Below are positions 8,458 to 16,853 of a stretch of DNA of 64,000 nucleotides, piece after piece. Below the pieces are notes generated by a model. It worked only from the letters and a program-made list of their open reading frames with translations. It searched no databases and was not told the DNA's origin. The stretch is from Roseinatronobacter alkalisoli (GTDB taxonomy: Bacteria; Pseudomonadota; Alphaproteobacteria; Rhodobacterales; Rhodobacteraceae). Numbering within the stretch: position 1 is the first letter of the stretch; every line of letters begins with the position of its first letter. The translations under genes and the position numbers were made by a program. The stretch covers positions 1 to 64,000 of the forward strand of contig NZ_JAQZSM010000014.1 of assembly GCF_028745735.1 (NCBI RefSeq). The letters are read 5' to 3'.

Positions 8458-8805
8458 TTATCCCACCCTTGCCGGTGGCGCGCCCCAATCCGGCCATCGC
8501 CAGTCGATCCCCTCCCACATCATGGCCAGTTGCGCCGAGGTCAGGCGCGCGGCCCCGGAGGCTGTGTTCGGCCAGGGAAAGCGGCCGCGCTGGAGCAGCT
8601 TGTAATAGAGGCAGAACCCTTGGCCATCCCAATAGAGAAGCTTCAACCGGTCGCCCTTGCGACCCCGAAATGCAAACACCGCGCCGCCCGTCGGCTTTTG
8701 GCGCAACGCGTCCTGCACCAACGCCGCCAGACCTGCGATCCCCTTTCGCATATCTGTCGCGCCACAAACCAGATAGACCCGAACACCGGTGCCCGGCCCG
8801 ATCAT
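8458..8805 (-). CDS. tnpB: IS66 accessory protein TnpB (IS66 Orf2)
   Basis: 115 residues, full family length, with the diagnostic MRKGIAGLAALVQ, FAFRGRKGDRLKLLYWDGQG and YYKLLQRGRFPWP blocks. TnpB is required with TnpA for IS66 transposition, but its biochemical role is unsettled. Its ATG overlaps the tnpA stop by four bases. The frame is intact even though the downstream tnpC is ruined, so the element is non-autonomous or dead. Confidence 0.92.
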   Translation of the reverse strand: MIGPGTGVRVYLVCGATDMRKGIAGLAALVQDALRQKPTGGAVFAFRGRKGDRLKLLYWDGQGFCLYYKLLQRGRFPWPNTASGAARLTSAQLAMMWEGIDWRWPDWGAPPARVG

Positions 8806-9170
8806 GCGCCATCCACCGCGTGGATCAATCGCGTCAGCGCAGCCTCAGAAATATCGCTCTCGAACCGCAGCATGCGCCCCTTCGCCAGACGAAGCTCGAT
8901 CCAGACAGCAGGCACGGGATTGGTCATTGCGGGCAGATCTGGAAAGGATGGCACGTCAACTGGCAGAAACAGCGCACCAGCATCTGGTGACCAGAGGCCT
9001 TTACGCTTCAGCTCGTGACGCCACGCATAAATCTGTTGCCGGGTCACGTCGTGGCGCTGCGCAACCTGCGTTATAGTCGCGCCGCCCACACCAACAGCGC
9101 TCACGATCGCAAGCTTCTCGTCATCATCCCAGCGCCGACGTCGTTCGATCCCCAGAATTTCGCCCCGCAT
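8802..9170 (-). CDS. tnpA: IS66 accessory protein TnpA (HTH)
   Basis: 122 residues beginning MRGEILGIERRRRW, with a helix-turn-helix ATITQVAQRHDVTRQQIYAW and a C-terminal ELRLAKGRMLRFESDI segment. This is the small IS66 Orf1 protein of the IS3/IS66 Orf1 HTH superfamily. An earlier in-frame codon at 9233 exists, but the family N-terminus fits 9170. It overlaps tnpB by four bases. Confidence 0.88.
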   Translation of the reverse strand: MRGEILGIERRRRWDDDEKLAIVSAVGVGGATITQVAQRHDVTRQQIYAWRHELKRKGLWSPDAGALFLPVDVPSFPDLPAMTNPVPAVWIELRLAKGRMLRFESDISEAALTRLIHAVDGA

Positions 9171-9291
9171 GACCCCTCCGCGCATAAGACACGTCATTAA
9201 CGACATGGTGTGATTGCGGCGGTCGCTCTCCAATGGCGAACGAGGTCCGGTATGTTGGCCTCATGGATATAAGCCGTGAGGAGAACGACCT

Positions 9292-10332
9292 ATGGAATAC
9301 TATGCCGGTTTGGATGTGTCGCTGAAAGAGATTTCGGTCTGTGTTGTAGACGGGGATGGAAAGATCATCGCGCGAGGAACGTGCCCCGCCGATCCGGATG
9401 GTGTGGCGGGTTGGTTTCGCAACCGCGATCTGAAACCTCGGCGGATCGTGCATGAGTGTGGCCAGCTTTCAATTTGGCTGCAACGGGGAATGGTTCGGCT
9501 GGGATTGCCCGCAACCTGCATCGATGCCCGGAAGGCGCACAAGGCTCTGTCGGCTCGGCTCAACAAGTCCGATGCCGCTGATGCTGAAGGGTTGGCGCAG
9601 CTCGCACGCACCGGCTGGTTCACGCCTGTCCACATCCGCAGCGAGGAAGCTGATAGGCTGCGAAGTCTGGTCGGTGCGCGAGAGCGGATGATCCGGTTGC
9701 GCAAAGACCTCGAAGGGCACATCCGGGGCGTGCTGAAAACCTTCGGTATTCGAATGACCGGCATCGGCCAAGGTCGGCAGCGCCAGAATTTTCGCGACCA
9801 ACTGGCCGCAGCGGGGGAAACCGATCCGGTGCTGCGCGCCATCGCCGATGGGTTTATCACGGCCCACTCCAAGCTGTGCCAAGCGGCGGACGATCTCGAT
9901 AGGGCTGTGAAGAAAAAGGCAAAGGCCCACCCAGTTGCGTGTCGCCTGATGACAATCCCCGGCGTGGGCCCGGTCAATGCGCTCAGCTTCGTCGCCCTCG
10001 TCGATGACCCTGAACGGTTCAACCGAACATCCGACGTAGGCGCATTCCTCGGGTTAACGCCCAAGCGCCACCAAAGCGGCGAGGTGGATTGGTCTGGACG
10101 CGTATCGAAGTGCGGCGATGGTACGATGCGCGGGTTGCTGTTCGAGGCCGCTTCCTGCCTGATCCTCCAGGTCAAACGGTTCTCTCCGCTCAAGAGTTGG
10201 GCTGTCCGCCTGGCCGGGCGGCGTGGGTTCCGAAAGGCCGCCGTTGCTACCGCCCGCAAGATCGCTGTGCTGATGCTGACGCTTTGGAAAAAAGACACAA
10301 ACTATCAATGGACAAAGGAGGCCACTGCCTGA
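9292..10332 (+). mobile_element. IS110-family transposase, intact
   Basis: 346 residues with the N-terminal DEDD RuvC-like domain (YYAGLDVSLKEISVCVVD, LNKSDAADAEGLAQLA) and the C-terminal transposase_20 domain (MTIPGVGPVNALSF, GAFLGLTPKRHQSGE). Both catalytic parts are present and the frame is unbroken, so the element could still be active. IS110 elements have no classical inverted repeats. The non-coding stretches 9236-9291 and 10333-10480 presumably hold the element ends and any bridge-RNA-like transcript. It sits directly against the tnpA end of the IS66 element. Confidence 0.9.
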
Positions 10333-10610
10333 TCTGAATTTCCGCCGCTGAGAGGGCGGGAAGCGAAGTCCTGAAGGGACGGAGGCAGATTGATCTCGCT
10401 AGCGACGTTGGGGCGGAGCAAACATCCACACCCCGCTAACGACATTGGAGACGATCCGCCCCCGAACGCCATCGTGAGGCGTAGAACCTACGACCTCGGA
10501 GAGAACCATGACCCCGGACGGATACAGCCATCTCCCGCTTGACAATGCCGCAAACAGAGAACGTCGCTATGCACGTGTCTTAGGCCATCACCCCGCCACA
10601 AGGCAGGCGG
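10333..10610 (+). other. Non-coding flank of the IS110 element
   Basis: No convincing gene here. The stretch contains GC-rich short inverted motifs (for example around 10345-10385) and CGTTGGGG / CATTGGAG-like repeats of the kind seen at IS110/IS1111 ends. In IS110 elements the non-coding end next to the transposase can encode the bridge RNA. I can only say the position is right, not that a structured RNA exists. Confidence 0.3.
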
Positions 10611-10611
10611 T

Positions 10612-10800
10612 GACAATCGGACGGTTACCCACAGCCAGTGCTTTACGCCGTTGATCGGTATGACGACTTCGTCCAGATGCCATTTGCCGTTCGGGCGCGC
10701 CCGATCCCGACGGATGCAAGCGACGAAATGCACACCAAAGCGATTAACCCAGAGGCGGACGGCTTCGCAGCTGACAATGACGCCCTGCGGTTCTGTCGCA
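10612..10800 (-). pseudogene. IS6-family transposase fragment
   Basis: One minus frame reads IVSCEAVRLWVNRFG, then RRDRARPNGKWHLDEVVIPI and NGVKHWLWVTVR, which is the central IS6 segment including the first catalytic Asp (HLDEV). Upstream and downstream sequence is not IS6-like, so only about 60 residues survive. It is fused to the IS3-like fragment that follows. Confidence 0.7.
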
Positions 10801-10869
10801 AATTTTCATCTGGGTTGCGTGTAGGCAAACGCTGGACAGGATTACGCTGCGAGCTGGCCTCAGGCCCTC

Positions 10870-11005
10870 CATTTAGGTAGTGGTCATACCAGCGATAAAA
10901 GGTCCGACGCGCGATGCCCAGTTTATCGAGCGTGCGTGTTGCTGGCAGATGGGATTGCTCGACCAACCTGATGATCTCGAGCTTTTCGGATGCTGGATAC
11001 CTCAT
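10870..11005 (-). pseudogene. IS3-like transposase N-terminal (helix-turn-helix) fragment
   Basis: The frame starts MRYPASEKLEIIRLVEQSHL, continues with ATRTLDKLGIARRTFYRWYD and stops matching after NGGPEA. This is the N-terminal HTH part common to IS3/IS481-type transposases. Only about 45 residues remain before the sequence switches to the IS6 fragment, so it is a mosaic of two element remnants. Confidence 0.6.
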
Positions 11006-11097
11006 GCGTCGTCGTCCCCATCCGCGATCATGCTTTTTTTGGGACAGTTGCATTCAGCCTGGGTGTTGGCGATTATGGCAGTGAAAGGATTGCTGAT

Positions 11098-11793
11098 ATG
11101 CCGAGCAACCGACCGTTCAAGCGCCCCCGGTTTCCTGCGGTGACCATCTTATGTGCCGTTCGGATGTATCTGCGGTATCCACTGTCCTACCAAGATGTGA
11201 CGGACCTGCTTGCGGAGCGAGGGCTTGATGTTGACCGCTCAACGGTCTTTTGATGGGTTCAGAAGTTTGGACCGGAACTGTCCAAACGTGCCGAGCGTCA
11301 TCTCAGCCGCGCAAGCCTGAACTGGCACGTGGATGAAACCTATATTCGTGTTGGCGGTAAGTGGCGTTACCTGTGGCAGGCAATTGATGGCAACGGCCAA
11401 TTGATCGATTTCAGGCTCACAGCCAGACGCGATGCGAAGGCAGCAAAAGCTTTCCTGAACAGTGCTCTCGAACGTGTGCGGCTGCACCGCCCCGTTTCAA
11501 TCTGCACAGATAAGGCACCAACATATCGAAAGGTGATCCGTGAGATAAACCATCGCTACGATCCGCATTTTGACTACATCACCCATATCGACCGCAAGTA
11601 TCTGAACAACCGTGTCGAGAGCTATCATGCCGCGCTGAAGCGGCTACTCGGAGTTCGGCAAAGCTTCCGATCTCTGAGTTGTGTCAAGGCGACACTGCCA
11701 GGGGTGGAGACGATCAGGACAATCAAGAATGGACACATACAAACGAAGCGGCCGGGTGTCCGTTGCGAAATCAGCTTCGTCCAAGGTGGCTGA
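11098..11793 (+). pseudogene. IS6-family transposase with a single in-frame TGA
   Basis: A 231-codon frame of near full IS6 length: RPRFPAVTILCAVRMYLRYP at the N-terminus, HVDETYIRVGGKWRYLWQAI with Asp 1, ICTDKAPTYRKVI with Asp 2, and NNRVESYHAALKR with the Glu. TGA at 11251-11253 interrupts TVF/WVQKFGPEL; everything after is in the same frame. A CGA-to-TGA change explains it. GGGACAGTTGCATT at 11041-11054 resembles an IS6 left end (GGCACTGTTGCAAA). The right end was not found. Confidence 0.82.
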
Positions 11794-11837
11794 CGGGGCA
11801 ACATAGCAAAGCAGAGATACAGAAGGCTCAAAGCCGC

Positions 11838-12305
11838 CTTGCTGTGGCGCGGCATGGCATCGATGACTCGTCATGGTGAACAGCCGCATAGTCGGCCCGG
11901 AGCGGAACGCCTTCGAACACGAGTTTGGCGTCCTGCGCAAATTCGAAGCGGGTGTAGCAACCCGAACTGCCCAAGATAGTGCAACCCCGGGCACTCTGGT
12001 CCAGAAGTTGCGACAGACCTGTGCGGATCAGGCCCCTGCCAATGCCTTGCCCTAGCAGGTCTGGCCGGATGGCCACAGGGCCACGTTCGAACCCACCGAC
12101 GTTCTCCCCGGCGACAGTGACCGGAGAGAAGCCGATATAGCCCATCACCAGGCCCGACCAAGGACAGCGTCAGTGCCCCAGTATCGCGTAGGGTATCTAT
12201 GATGGCACCCTCTGTCCCGGAACTGTGTTCTTCCGTGGCAAAGGCCGCTTCGGTGATGAGCCGGATCGTGACCTTATCAGCCGGGATTTCTTAGCGTATT
12301 TTCAT
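11838..12305 (-). pseudogene. GNAT N-acetyltransferase (YjhQ/YhbS-like), broken
   Basis: Starting at the ATG at 12305 the frame reads MKIR, then a TAA at codon 5, and continues EIPADKVTIRLITEAAFATE. A frameshift near 12150 moves it to MGYIGFSPVTVAGENVGGF, followed by VAIRPDLLGQGIGRGLIRTG, the acetyl-CoA-binding motif A (Q/R-x-x-G-x-G/A). The match ends with KLVFEGVPL. This is a GNAT enzyme with at least one stop and one frameshift. It begins 9 bases after the YjhX toxin gene on the same strand, the position held by the YjhQ antitoxin in Escherichia coli (established for E. coli; inferred here). Confidence 0.75.
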
Positions 12306-12313
12306 TTTGTTCC

Positions 12314-12577
12314 TCACGATGTGCGATTGTCGAGTTGCGATTTGACCAATCTGCGACCGAGTTGAGAGATACGGTAGGGGCTGGCATTTCTCGATTCGAT
12401 CAGCCGCTTGCGGCGAAGAGCCGAGACCATCCGTGGCGTGCAATTGACCAGAACCGAACCGTCATGCGTGAAGCAATCGGTCTCGATCAATTTGCCATTC
12501 GGGCCGCGCGTGTAGCGGATCAGCCCGCCCTGAGCCAGCACGTGAAGCACGCGCTGTTCGAGCTTGGAGATGTTCAT
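12314..12577 (-). CDS. yjhX: YjhX/TopAI-family toxin (DNA topoisomerase I inhibitor type)
   Basis: 87 residues against about 85 in the family. MNISKLEQRVLHVLAQGGLI opens it, followed by ETDCFTHDG, CTPRMVSALRRKRLI and SPYRISQLGRRLVKSQLDNR, matching YjhX (UPF0386) end to end. In E. coli the homologue TopAI inhibits topoisomerase I and is neutralised by the GNAT-like YjhQ encoded just downstream. Here the frame is intact while the following GNAT gene is broken. Either the toxin is harmless in this host, it is repressed, or an antidote lies elsewhere. Confidence 0.85.
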   Translation of the reverse strand: MNISKLEQRVLHVLAQGGLIRYTRGPNGKLIETDCFTHDGSVLVNCTPRMVSALRRKRLIESRNASPYRISQLGRRLVKSQLDNRTS

Positions 12578-12886
12578 GTAGTAGCCTGTTCGTTAAGCAC
12601 AGAAATTCAGGCGCAAAGCGTTCGTTCGCTCCGCCCAATCTGGATCACCCCGGCTTTCCGGCGGCGATCAGTGCTTCTTAACAAGCTCCAACATCGACAA
12701 TTCCATCTCTTCGCTGTGGAATGAGCCAACAACGTAAAAGTTTCGCCCATTCCAGTCAATCCGAAGCGGTGAAACAACCGCAGGCCGCGGGTTACGCTGC
12801 GATAGCGACAAATGGTTTAAGAGGGCTTTTTTCAGTCATTCGCTGTACTCAGTACGAATTGCCGCTTCAGCGACACCGATGTGCAT
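12578..12886 (-). other. Region with one possible C-terminal gene fragment upstream of yjhX
   Basis: No complete gene. On the minus strand 12835-12668 one frame reads smoothly as LKKALLNHLSLSQRN, then PLRIDWNGRNFYVVG, then SFHSEEMELSMLELVKKH and a TGA. No ATG begins it, and a stop lies just upstream. It looks like the tail of a gene whose front has been lost, but I do not recognise the family. The remainder (12578-12667 and 12836-12886) shows nothing beyond the presumed yjhX leader. Confidence 0.3.
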
Positions 12887-13252
12887 CTACTTCGCGACAC
12901 TCTTGTCATAGGCTTGGCGCGCCGCGTCGATCTTGGTCAGGTTTTCCAGCGCCCAGTAGCCCAAGGCGCTCACCGGTTCGCGAAAGGACTGCCCCATTTC
13001 GGTCAGGGTATATTCAACCTTGGGAGGGATCGTCGGGTGATAGGTGCGGTGGACAAGGCCGTCTCTTTCCAACTCCTTCAATGTCAGGCTTAACATGCGC
13101 TGCGAGATGCCAAGGTTTTTCTTGAGTTCATTGAATCGCAGCGTCCCGTCCCGGGCCAGCGAGATGACGACAAGCACGCTCCACCGATCACCGACACGCG
13201 ACAGGACATCGTTGATACGTTTGCAATCGGGGCATCCGGCAGTGTCCAGCAT
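12887..13252 (-). CDS. HxlR-family transcriptional regulator
   Basis: 121 residues with the HxlR winged helix: CPDCKRINDVLSRVGDRWSVL, LRFNELKKNLGISQRMLSLTL and HPTIPPKVEYTLTEMG. Cys7 and Cys10 at the N-terminus are of the kind that can sense thiol-reactive or quinone stress in HxlR proteins (family knowledge; not shown here). It diverges from a nitroreductase gene across 125 bases and is its probable regulator. Near-inverted GGTTACAAAT (13326) and ATTTGTTACC (13263) elements in that gap could be operator half-sites. Confidence 0.87.
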   Translation of the reverse strand: MLDTAGCPDCKRINDVLSRVGDRWSVLVVISLARDGTLRFNELKKNLGISQRMLSLTLKELERDGLVHRTYHPTIPPKVEYTLTEMGQSFREPVSALGYWALENLTKIDAARQAYDKSVAK

Positions 13253-13377
13253 AGTGGTTCCCTATTTGTTACCGAGGTTCAGAAATGTGCCTTCTTGTCG
13301 TGGCTGTTGGTTCTAATTAGATAGCAGGTTACAAATATATACCGCCGATTGAGGCCATTTACAATGGAAACACGACT

Positions 13378-14019
13378 ATGACACCCAAGGCACTGAACGA
13401 TCACCTGAACTGGCGCTACGCCACCAAGAAAATGGACCCTGCAAAAGCCGTCCCGCAGGACAAAATCGATGCCATCATCGAGGCGATCCGCATGGCCCCC
13501 ACATCCAGCGGCACACAGCCGTTTGAACTGATCGTCGTGACGAACGCGGAAATCCGTGGCCAGATCGCCGAAGCAGCCTTCGGGCAGGCGCAGATCACCG
13601 ATGGATCTCATCTGCTGGTTTTCGCAGCTTGGGACAACTACACCGCTGACCGCATTGACGAGGTCGTCAAGCTGAACGTTGAGGCCCGCGGTGACCTGCC
13701 GCAGCTGCATGACTATTACGAAACCCTCAAAGCGACTTACGTGCCGCGCGACGCTGAAGAAAACTATGCCCATGCCGCGCGCCAGGCCTATATCGCCTTG
13801 GGCGTCGCCTTGGTTGCCGCCGCCGAACAGGAAGTCGACAGCACGCCAATGGAAGGGTTTGATCCTGCGGCCGTGGATGCGATCCTTGGTTTGAAAGAAC
13901 GCGGCTTGCGTTCCGTCTTGCTGATGCCTTTGGGCTACCGCGACGCGGCAGGTGACTGGCTGTTGCCAATGGATAAGGTACGTAAACCCCGTGATACCAT
14001 TGTGACACAGGTCGGGTAA
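13378..14019 (+). CDS. FMN-dependent nitroreductase family NAD(P)H oxidoreductase
   Basis: 213 residues of the NfsB-like nitroreductase family: WRYATKKMDP at the N-terminus (Arg and Lys for FMN phosphate), MAPTSSGTQPFELIVV, then HAARQAYIALGVALVAAAEQ and GLRSVLLMPLGYRDAAGDW at the C-terminal FMN-binding end. Such enzymes reduce nitroaromatics and quinones with NAD(P)H in the cytoplasm as homodimers. Divergent from an HxlR regulator, a common arrangement for electrophile-induced reductases. Confidence 0.87.
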   Translation: MTPKALNDHLNWRYATKKMDPAKAVPQDKIDAIIEAIRMAPTSSGTQPFELIVVTNAEIRGQIAEAAFGQAQITDGSHLLVFAAWDNYTADRIDEVVKLNVEARGDLPQLHDYYETLKATYVPRDAEENYAHAARQAYIALGVALVAAAEQEVDSTPMEGFDPAAVDAILGLKERGLRSVLLMPLGYRDAAGDWLLPMDKVRKPRDTIVTQVG

Positions 14020-14669
14020 GATTAGGCGGTATAGCCACCTCATGCGACGACACTGCAAGGCGCCTTACAGCCAGTATCGTGCCTTGCAGCGCTCAAAAAT
14101 CCGAACTCAAAGTGGTCGCTGCCACACTAGGGTCCTTGGCATGTGCAAGCTGCACCTTAATCGGCCAGAATCAAAGCGAGAACGGCTAGGCACTCTTGAT
14201 GCAGATCATCGCCGTGATGATGTTTGCCTCTCACCGCGGCCAAGGGTCATTTCAGGACATATGGCAAACGCCTGACTGTGTGTATGCCTCGCGGTCACTA
14301 AGCATTAGGGCACGGCAACTCGCAGGCCCGAGCGGCGACACGTCAACAGTAAGGCCTACTTCCGTAATCTGGAAGCCCTTTGCGGGGCCTGATGATTGAT
14401 GCCGCTTCGACAACACCTGCTAATATGATGCTGGCCATTCGACGCAAGTCTATTGCGCTATCGACATGCCCATGCCCTTTGATCACACTTTCCTTGGGGT
14501 CGACGCCCTTTGGATCGCGACTGTTCTCCAGACGAAGCTCAACCTCCGAGACAACAGGGTTACCGCAGCAATCCTGACCCGATTCTATCACTGATGTGGG
14601 TTCTGGCAGCCCTTCGTTGCACATGGCGTGGGTATCCCTCCCCGATAGCACTGCCTGCCTGCTTTCAAT
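14020..14669. other. 650-base gap without a recognisable gene
   Basis: Several short frames are open, the longest on the minus strand at 14343-14651 (102 codons), but none shows a motif, a ribosome binding site or a family I recognise. The stretch lies between the nitroreductase stop and the 3' end of an MFS pump. It may be decayed sequence. I see no tRNA or repeat in it. Confidence 0.4.
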
Positions 14670-16136
14670 TCAATGCGCTGCCTTGCGCCAGATGCCGATT
14701 GCAGCGGCCATGACCAGCACAGTGGCCAGGGCAATGACACCAACGAAAGCCTCGTCAAACGCCCCCCGTGCCAGCGCCGTCAACCGCGCGGCCCCTGCCT
14801 CGCTCAGCGTTTCCGAGGCCAGCAACGCTTCGTCGAGGCTGTCAGCCACGGTGGCGTTCAGCCCTGCTGGAACAGTCATCGCGCGCGTATAGAGCGCGGA
14901 CATCGCGCTGCCCAGAATTGCGATGCCGAGGGCGCCGCCCATCTCGAACGAGACCTCCTGAATCGATGCCGCCATGCCGGCCTGTTCTTCGGGCGCCGAC
15001 AGCATGATGACGCTGGAGGCGGCGGTCATCGTGGCACCGACACCAAAGCCCATCACCGCCAAGACGAACAGCCACAGCGCACTCGGCCCCTGGTGGGTGA
15101 AGAGATAGACCACCAGTGCCAGCCCGGTCAGCGCCAGCGCCCATGTCAGCACCCGCGTCGCCCCGAGGCGCGGCAGCGCAAGGCCCGTCAGCGGCCCGGC
15201 AAGAAAGGACGCGGCCGGGATCGGCAGGATCATCAGCCCGGCCTGCAGCGGGGACAGTCCAAGCACCAGTTGCAGGCGCTGGCTGAAGACCAGTTCCACG
15301 CCGATCAGGGCAGCGGAGGCCACGAGGGCCGCAACCACACCAGAGGTAAATCGGGCGTTGCGAAATAGTGCGAAATCGATCAGCGGGCTTGAACTTGCGC
15401 GTTGTCGACGCACGAAGGCCGTCAGGGCGATCATGCCGATAACAAGGACGATACCCGCGATCAGCCATGATGGCTCGCGCTTGCTGGCTTCCTTGATGAC
15501 ATAGACCAGCCCGACCAGCCCCACCATCACCTGGACGGAGCCGAGCAGATCAAAGGGATGGGCCTGCACGGGCCGCTTGTTGACCAGCATCAGCGCGCCG
15601 GTCAACAGCGCCAGCAGAACAATCGGCACGTTGATAAGAAAGACCGAGCCCCACCAGAACCATTCCAGCAGCAAGCCCCCCACCACCGGCCCCAGTGCCG
15701 CACCGCCAGAAGCGACAGCGGCCCAGATGCCGATGGCAAAGGCGCGCTCCTTCTCGTCCGTAAAGGTCAGGCGGATCAGGGACAGGGTCGCAGGCATCAT
15801 CATCGCGGCCCCGATGGCCAGCACCACCCGCGCGGCAATAAGCGCTGCGGGTGTCGGCGAAAAGGCCGCCGCCAGTGACGCAAGTCCGAACACGACAAGG
15901 CCGGACAGGAACATATGCTTGTGGCCGATCCGGTCCCCCAGACCACCCAAACCCGGCAAAAGCCCTGCCACCACCAAAGGATAGATGTTCACGATCCACA
16001 GCTTCTCAGTCGCCGTGGCGGCCAGAGCATGGGTCAGCCGCGGCAGGGCGGTGTAAAGCACCGTCATGTCGATCACGATCAGGAACAGGGCGCTGGACAC
16101 GATGGTCAGAACAATCCAACGGTTGCGGGGAAACAT
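14670..16136 (-). CDS. MFS drug-efflux transporter, DHA2 family (SmvA/QacA-like)
   Basis: 488 residues with 14 predicted membrane helices, the DHA2 layout. Motifs: LFLIVIDMTVLYTALPRL in helix 1 (motif D1), GGLGDRIGHKHMFL (motif A loop 2-3), GAALGPVVGGLL in helix 5 (motif C of H+ antiporters). It would expel cationic drugs or dyes in exchange for protons. The ATG at 16136 is chosen because the hydrophobic N-terminus starts there; upstream in-frame codons run through the divergent tetR. The pair with tetR suggests substrate-induced expression. Confidence 0.88.
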   Translation of the reverse strand: MFPRNRWIVLTIVSSALFLIVIDMTVLYTALPRLTHALAATATEKLWIVNIYPLVVAGLLPGLGGLGDRIGHKHMFLSGLVVFGLASLAAAFSPTPAALIAARVVLAIGAAMMMPATLSLIRLTFTDEKERAFAIGIWAAVASGGAALGPVVGGLLLEWFWWGSVFLINVPIVLLALLTGALMLVNKRPVQAHPFDLLGSVQVMVGLVGLVYVIKEASKREPSWLIAGIVLVIGMIALTAFVRRQRASSSPLIDFALFRNARFTSGVVAALVASAALIGVELVFSQRLQLVLGLSPLQAGLMILPIPAASFLAGPLTGLALPRLGATRVLTWALALTGLALVVYLFTHQGPSALWLFVLAVMGFGVGATMTAASSVIMLSAPEEQAGMAASIQEVSFEMGGALGIAILGSAMSALYTRAMTVPAGLNATVADSLDEALLASETLSEAGAARLTALARGAFDEAFVGVIALATVLVMAAAIGIWRKAAH

Positions 16137-16196
16137 CTGTGATATCCTTTTCGGGGTATTGAGCAGCAGGTTGTATTTCTGGAACGGCTTATATAA

Positions 16197-16208
16197 ATAC
16201 AGTCGTAT
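16197..16208. promoter_or_regulatory. Candidate TetR operator between the MFS pump and tetR
   Basis: ATAC-AGTC-GTAT is a short perfect dyad in the 90-base divergent gap, 19 bases before the tetR start. TetR-type regulators usually bind such dyads in the shared promoter. The arms are only 4 bases, so this is a weak call. Confidence 0.3.
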
Positions 16209-16226
16209 CGTAATGAAAGGGGAAAA

Positions 16227-16799
16227 ATGGCAGGACGACCACGCAGTATCGACCGCGACAAGGTGCTGGACGCCGCCGAAGCGCTTGTGGTGACCACAGG
16301 AGCTGCGGCACTGAGCTTTGATGCGGTGGCAAAAGCCGCCGGGATCACCAAGGGCGGCGTGCAATACGCGTTCGGGACGCGTGACAATCTGATCCGGGCG
16401 ATGATTGCGCGGTGGGAAGAAGCCTTCGATGCCGAGGTGGCCGGGCGGGCCGGGCCGGACCCGTCGCCGCGCGCGATGATCCGGGCACATCTGGCCGCGA
16501 CACGCGACGCGGATGAGGCCGATCACTCACGCTTCGCGGTCATGATGACGGCACTTCTGCAACATCCGGATCAACTGTCGGACACGCGCGACTGGTATAA
16601 TGCGCGCCTCGCCGGTCTCGACCTGGCGAACCCGGCTGACCGTCAGGTGGCGTTGGCCTTTATGGCCGGTGAAGGCGCCTTCCTGCTCAAGGCGCTCGGA
16701 TTGATGGACCTTACTGATACGCAGTGGAAGGCACTGTTCGCGGACATGCTTTCCGCCACAGCATCAGGCACGTCAGACGTGGCATCTGCTGAGGACTGA
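16227..16799 (+). CDS. TetR-family transcriptional regulator
   Basis: 190 residues. The N-terminal HTH reads RDKVLDAAEALVVTTGAAAL then FDAVAKAAGITKGGVQYAFG and RDNLIRAMI, the standard TetR DNA-binding domain. The C-terminal half (about residues 75-185) is helical and ligand-binding. Divergent from the DHA2 pump; it likely represses that pump and itself. AAAGGGGAA precedes the ATG. Confidence 0.88.
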   Translation: MAGRPRSIDRDKVLDAAEALVVTTGAAALSFDAVAKAAGITKGGVQYAFGTRDNLIRAMIARWEEAFDAEVAGRAGPDPSPRAMIRAHLAATRDADEADHSRFAVMMTALLQHPDQLSDTRDWYNARLAGLDLANPADRQVALAFMAGEGAFLLKALGLMDLTDTQWKALFADMLSATASGTSDVASAED

Positions 16800-16823
16800 A
16801 CCGGCAGGCTCCCAGCGCCGGTT
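16799..16823 (+). terminator. Candidate terminator after tetR
   Basis: AACCGGC pairs with GCCGGTT across an 11-base loop directly at the tetR stop, between two converging genes. No T-run of note follows, so it is a modest candidate. Confidence 0.35.
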
Positions 16824-16853
16824 GCTGTCTTAAGAGGTAAACCTTGTGACCGA

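Noticed and set aside
14343-14651. 102-codon minus-strand frame
   Set aside because: No ribosome binding site, family motif or operon context; likely chance or remains of decayed sequence.
16137-16526. N-terminal extension of the MFS pump frame
   Set aside because: It runs antisense through the divergent tetR gene and lacks any membrane or signal logic.
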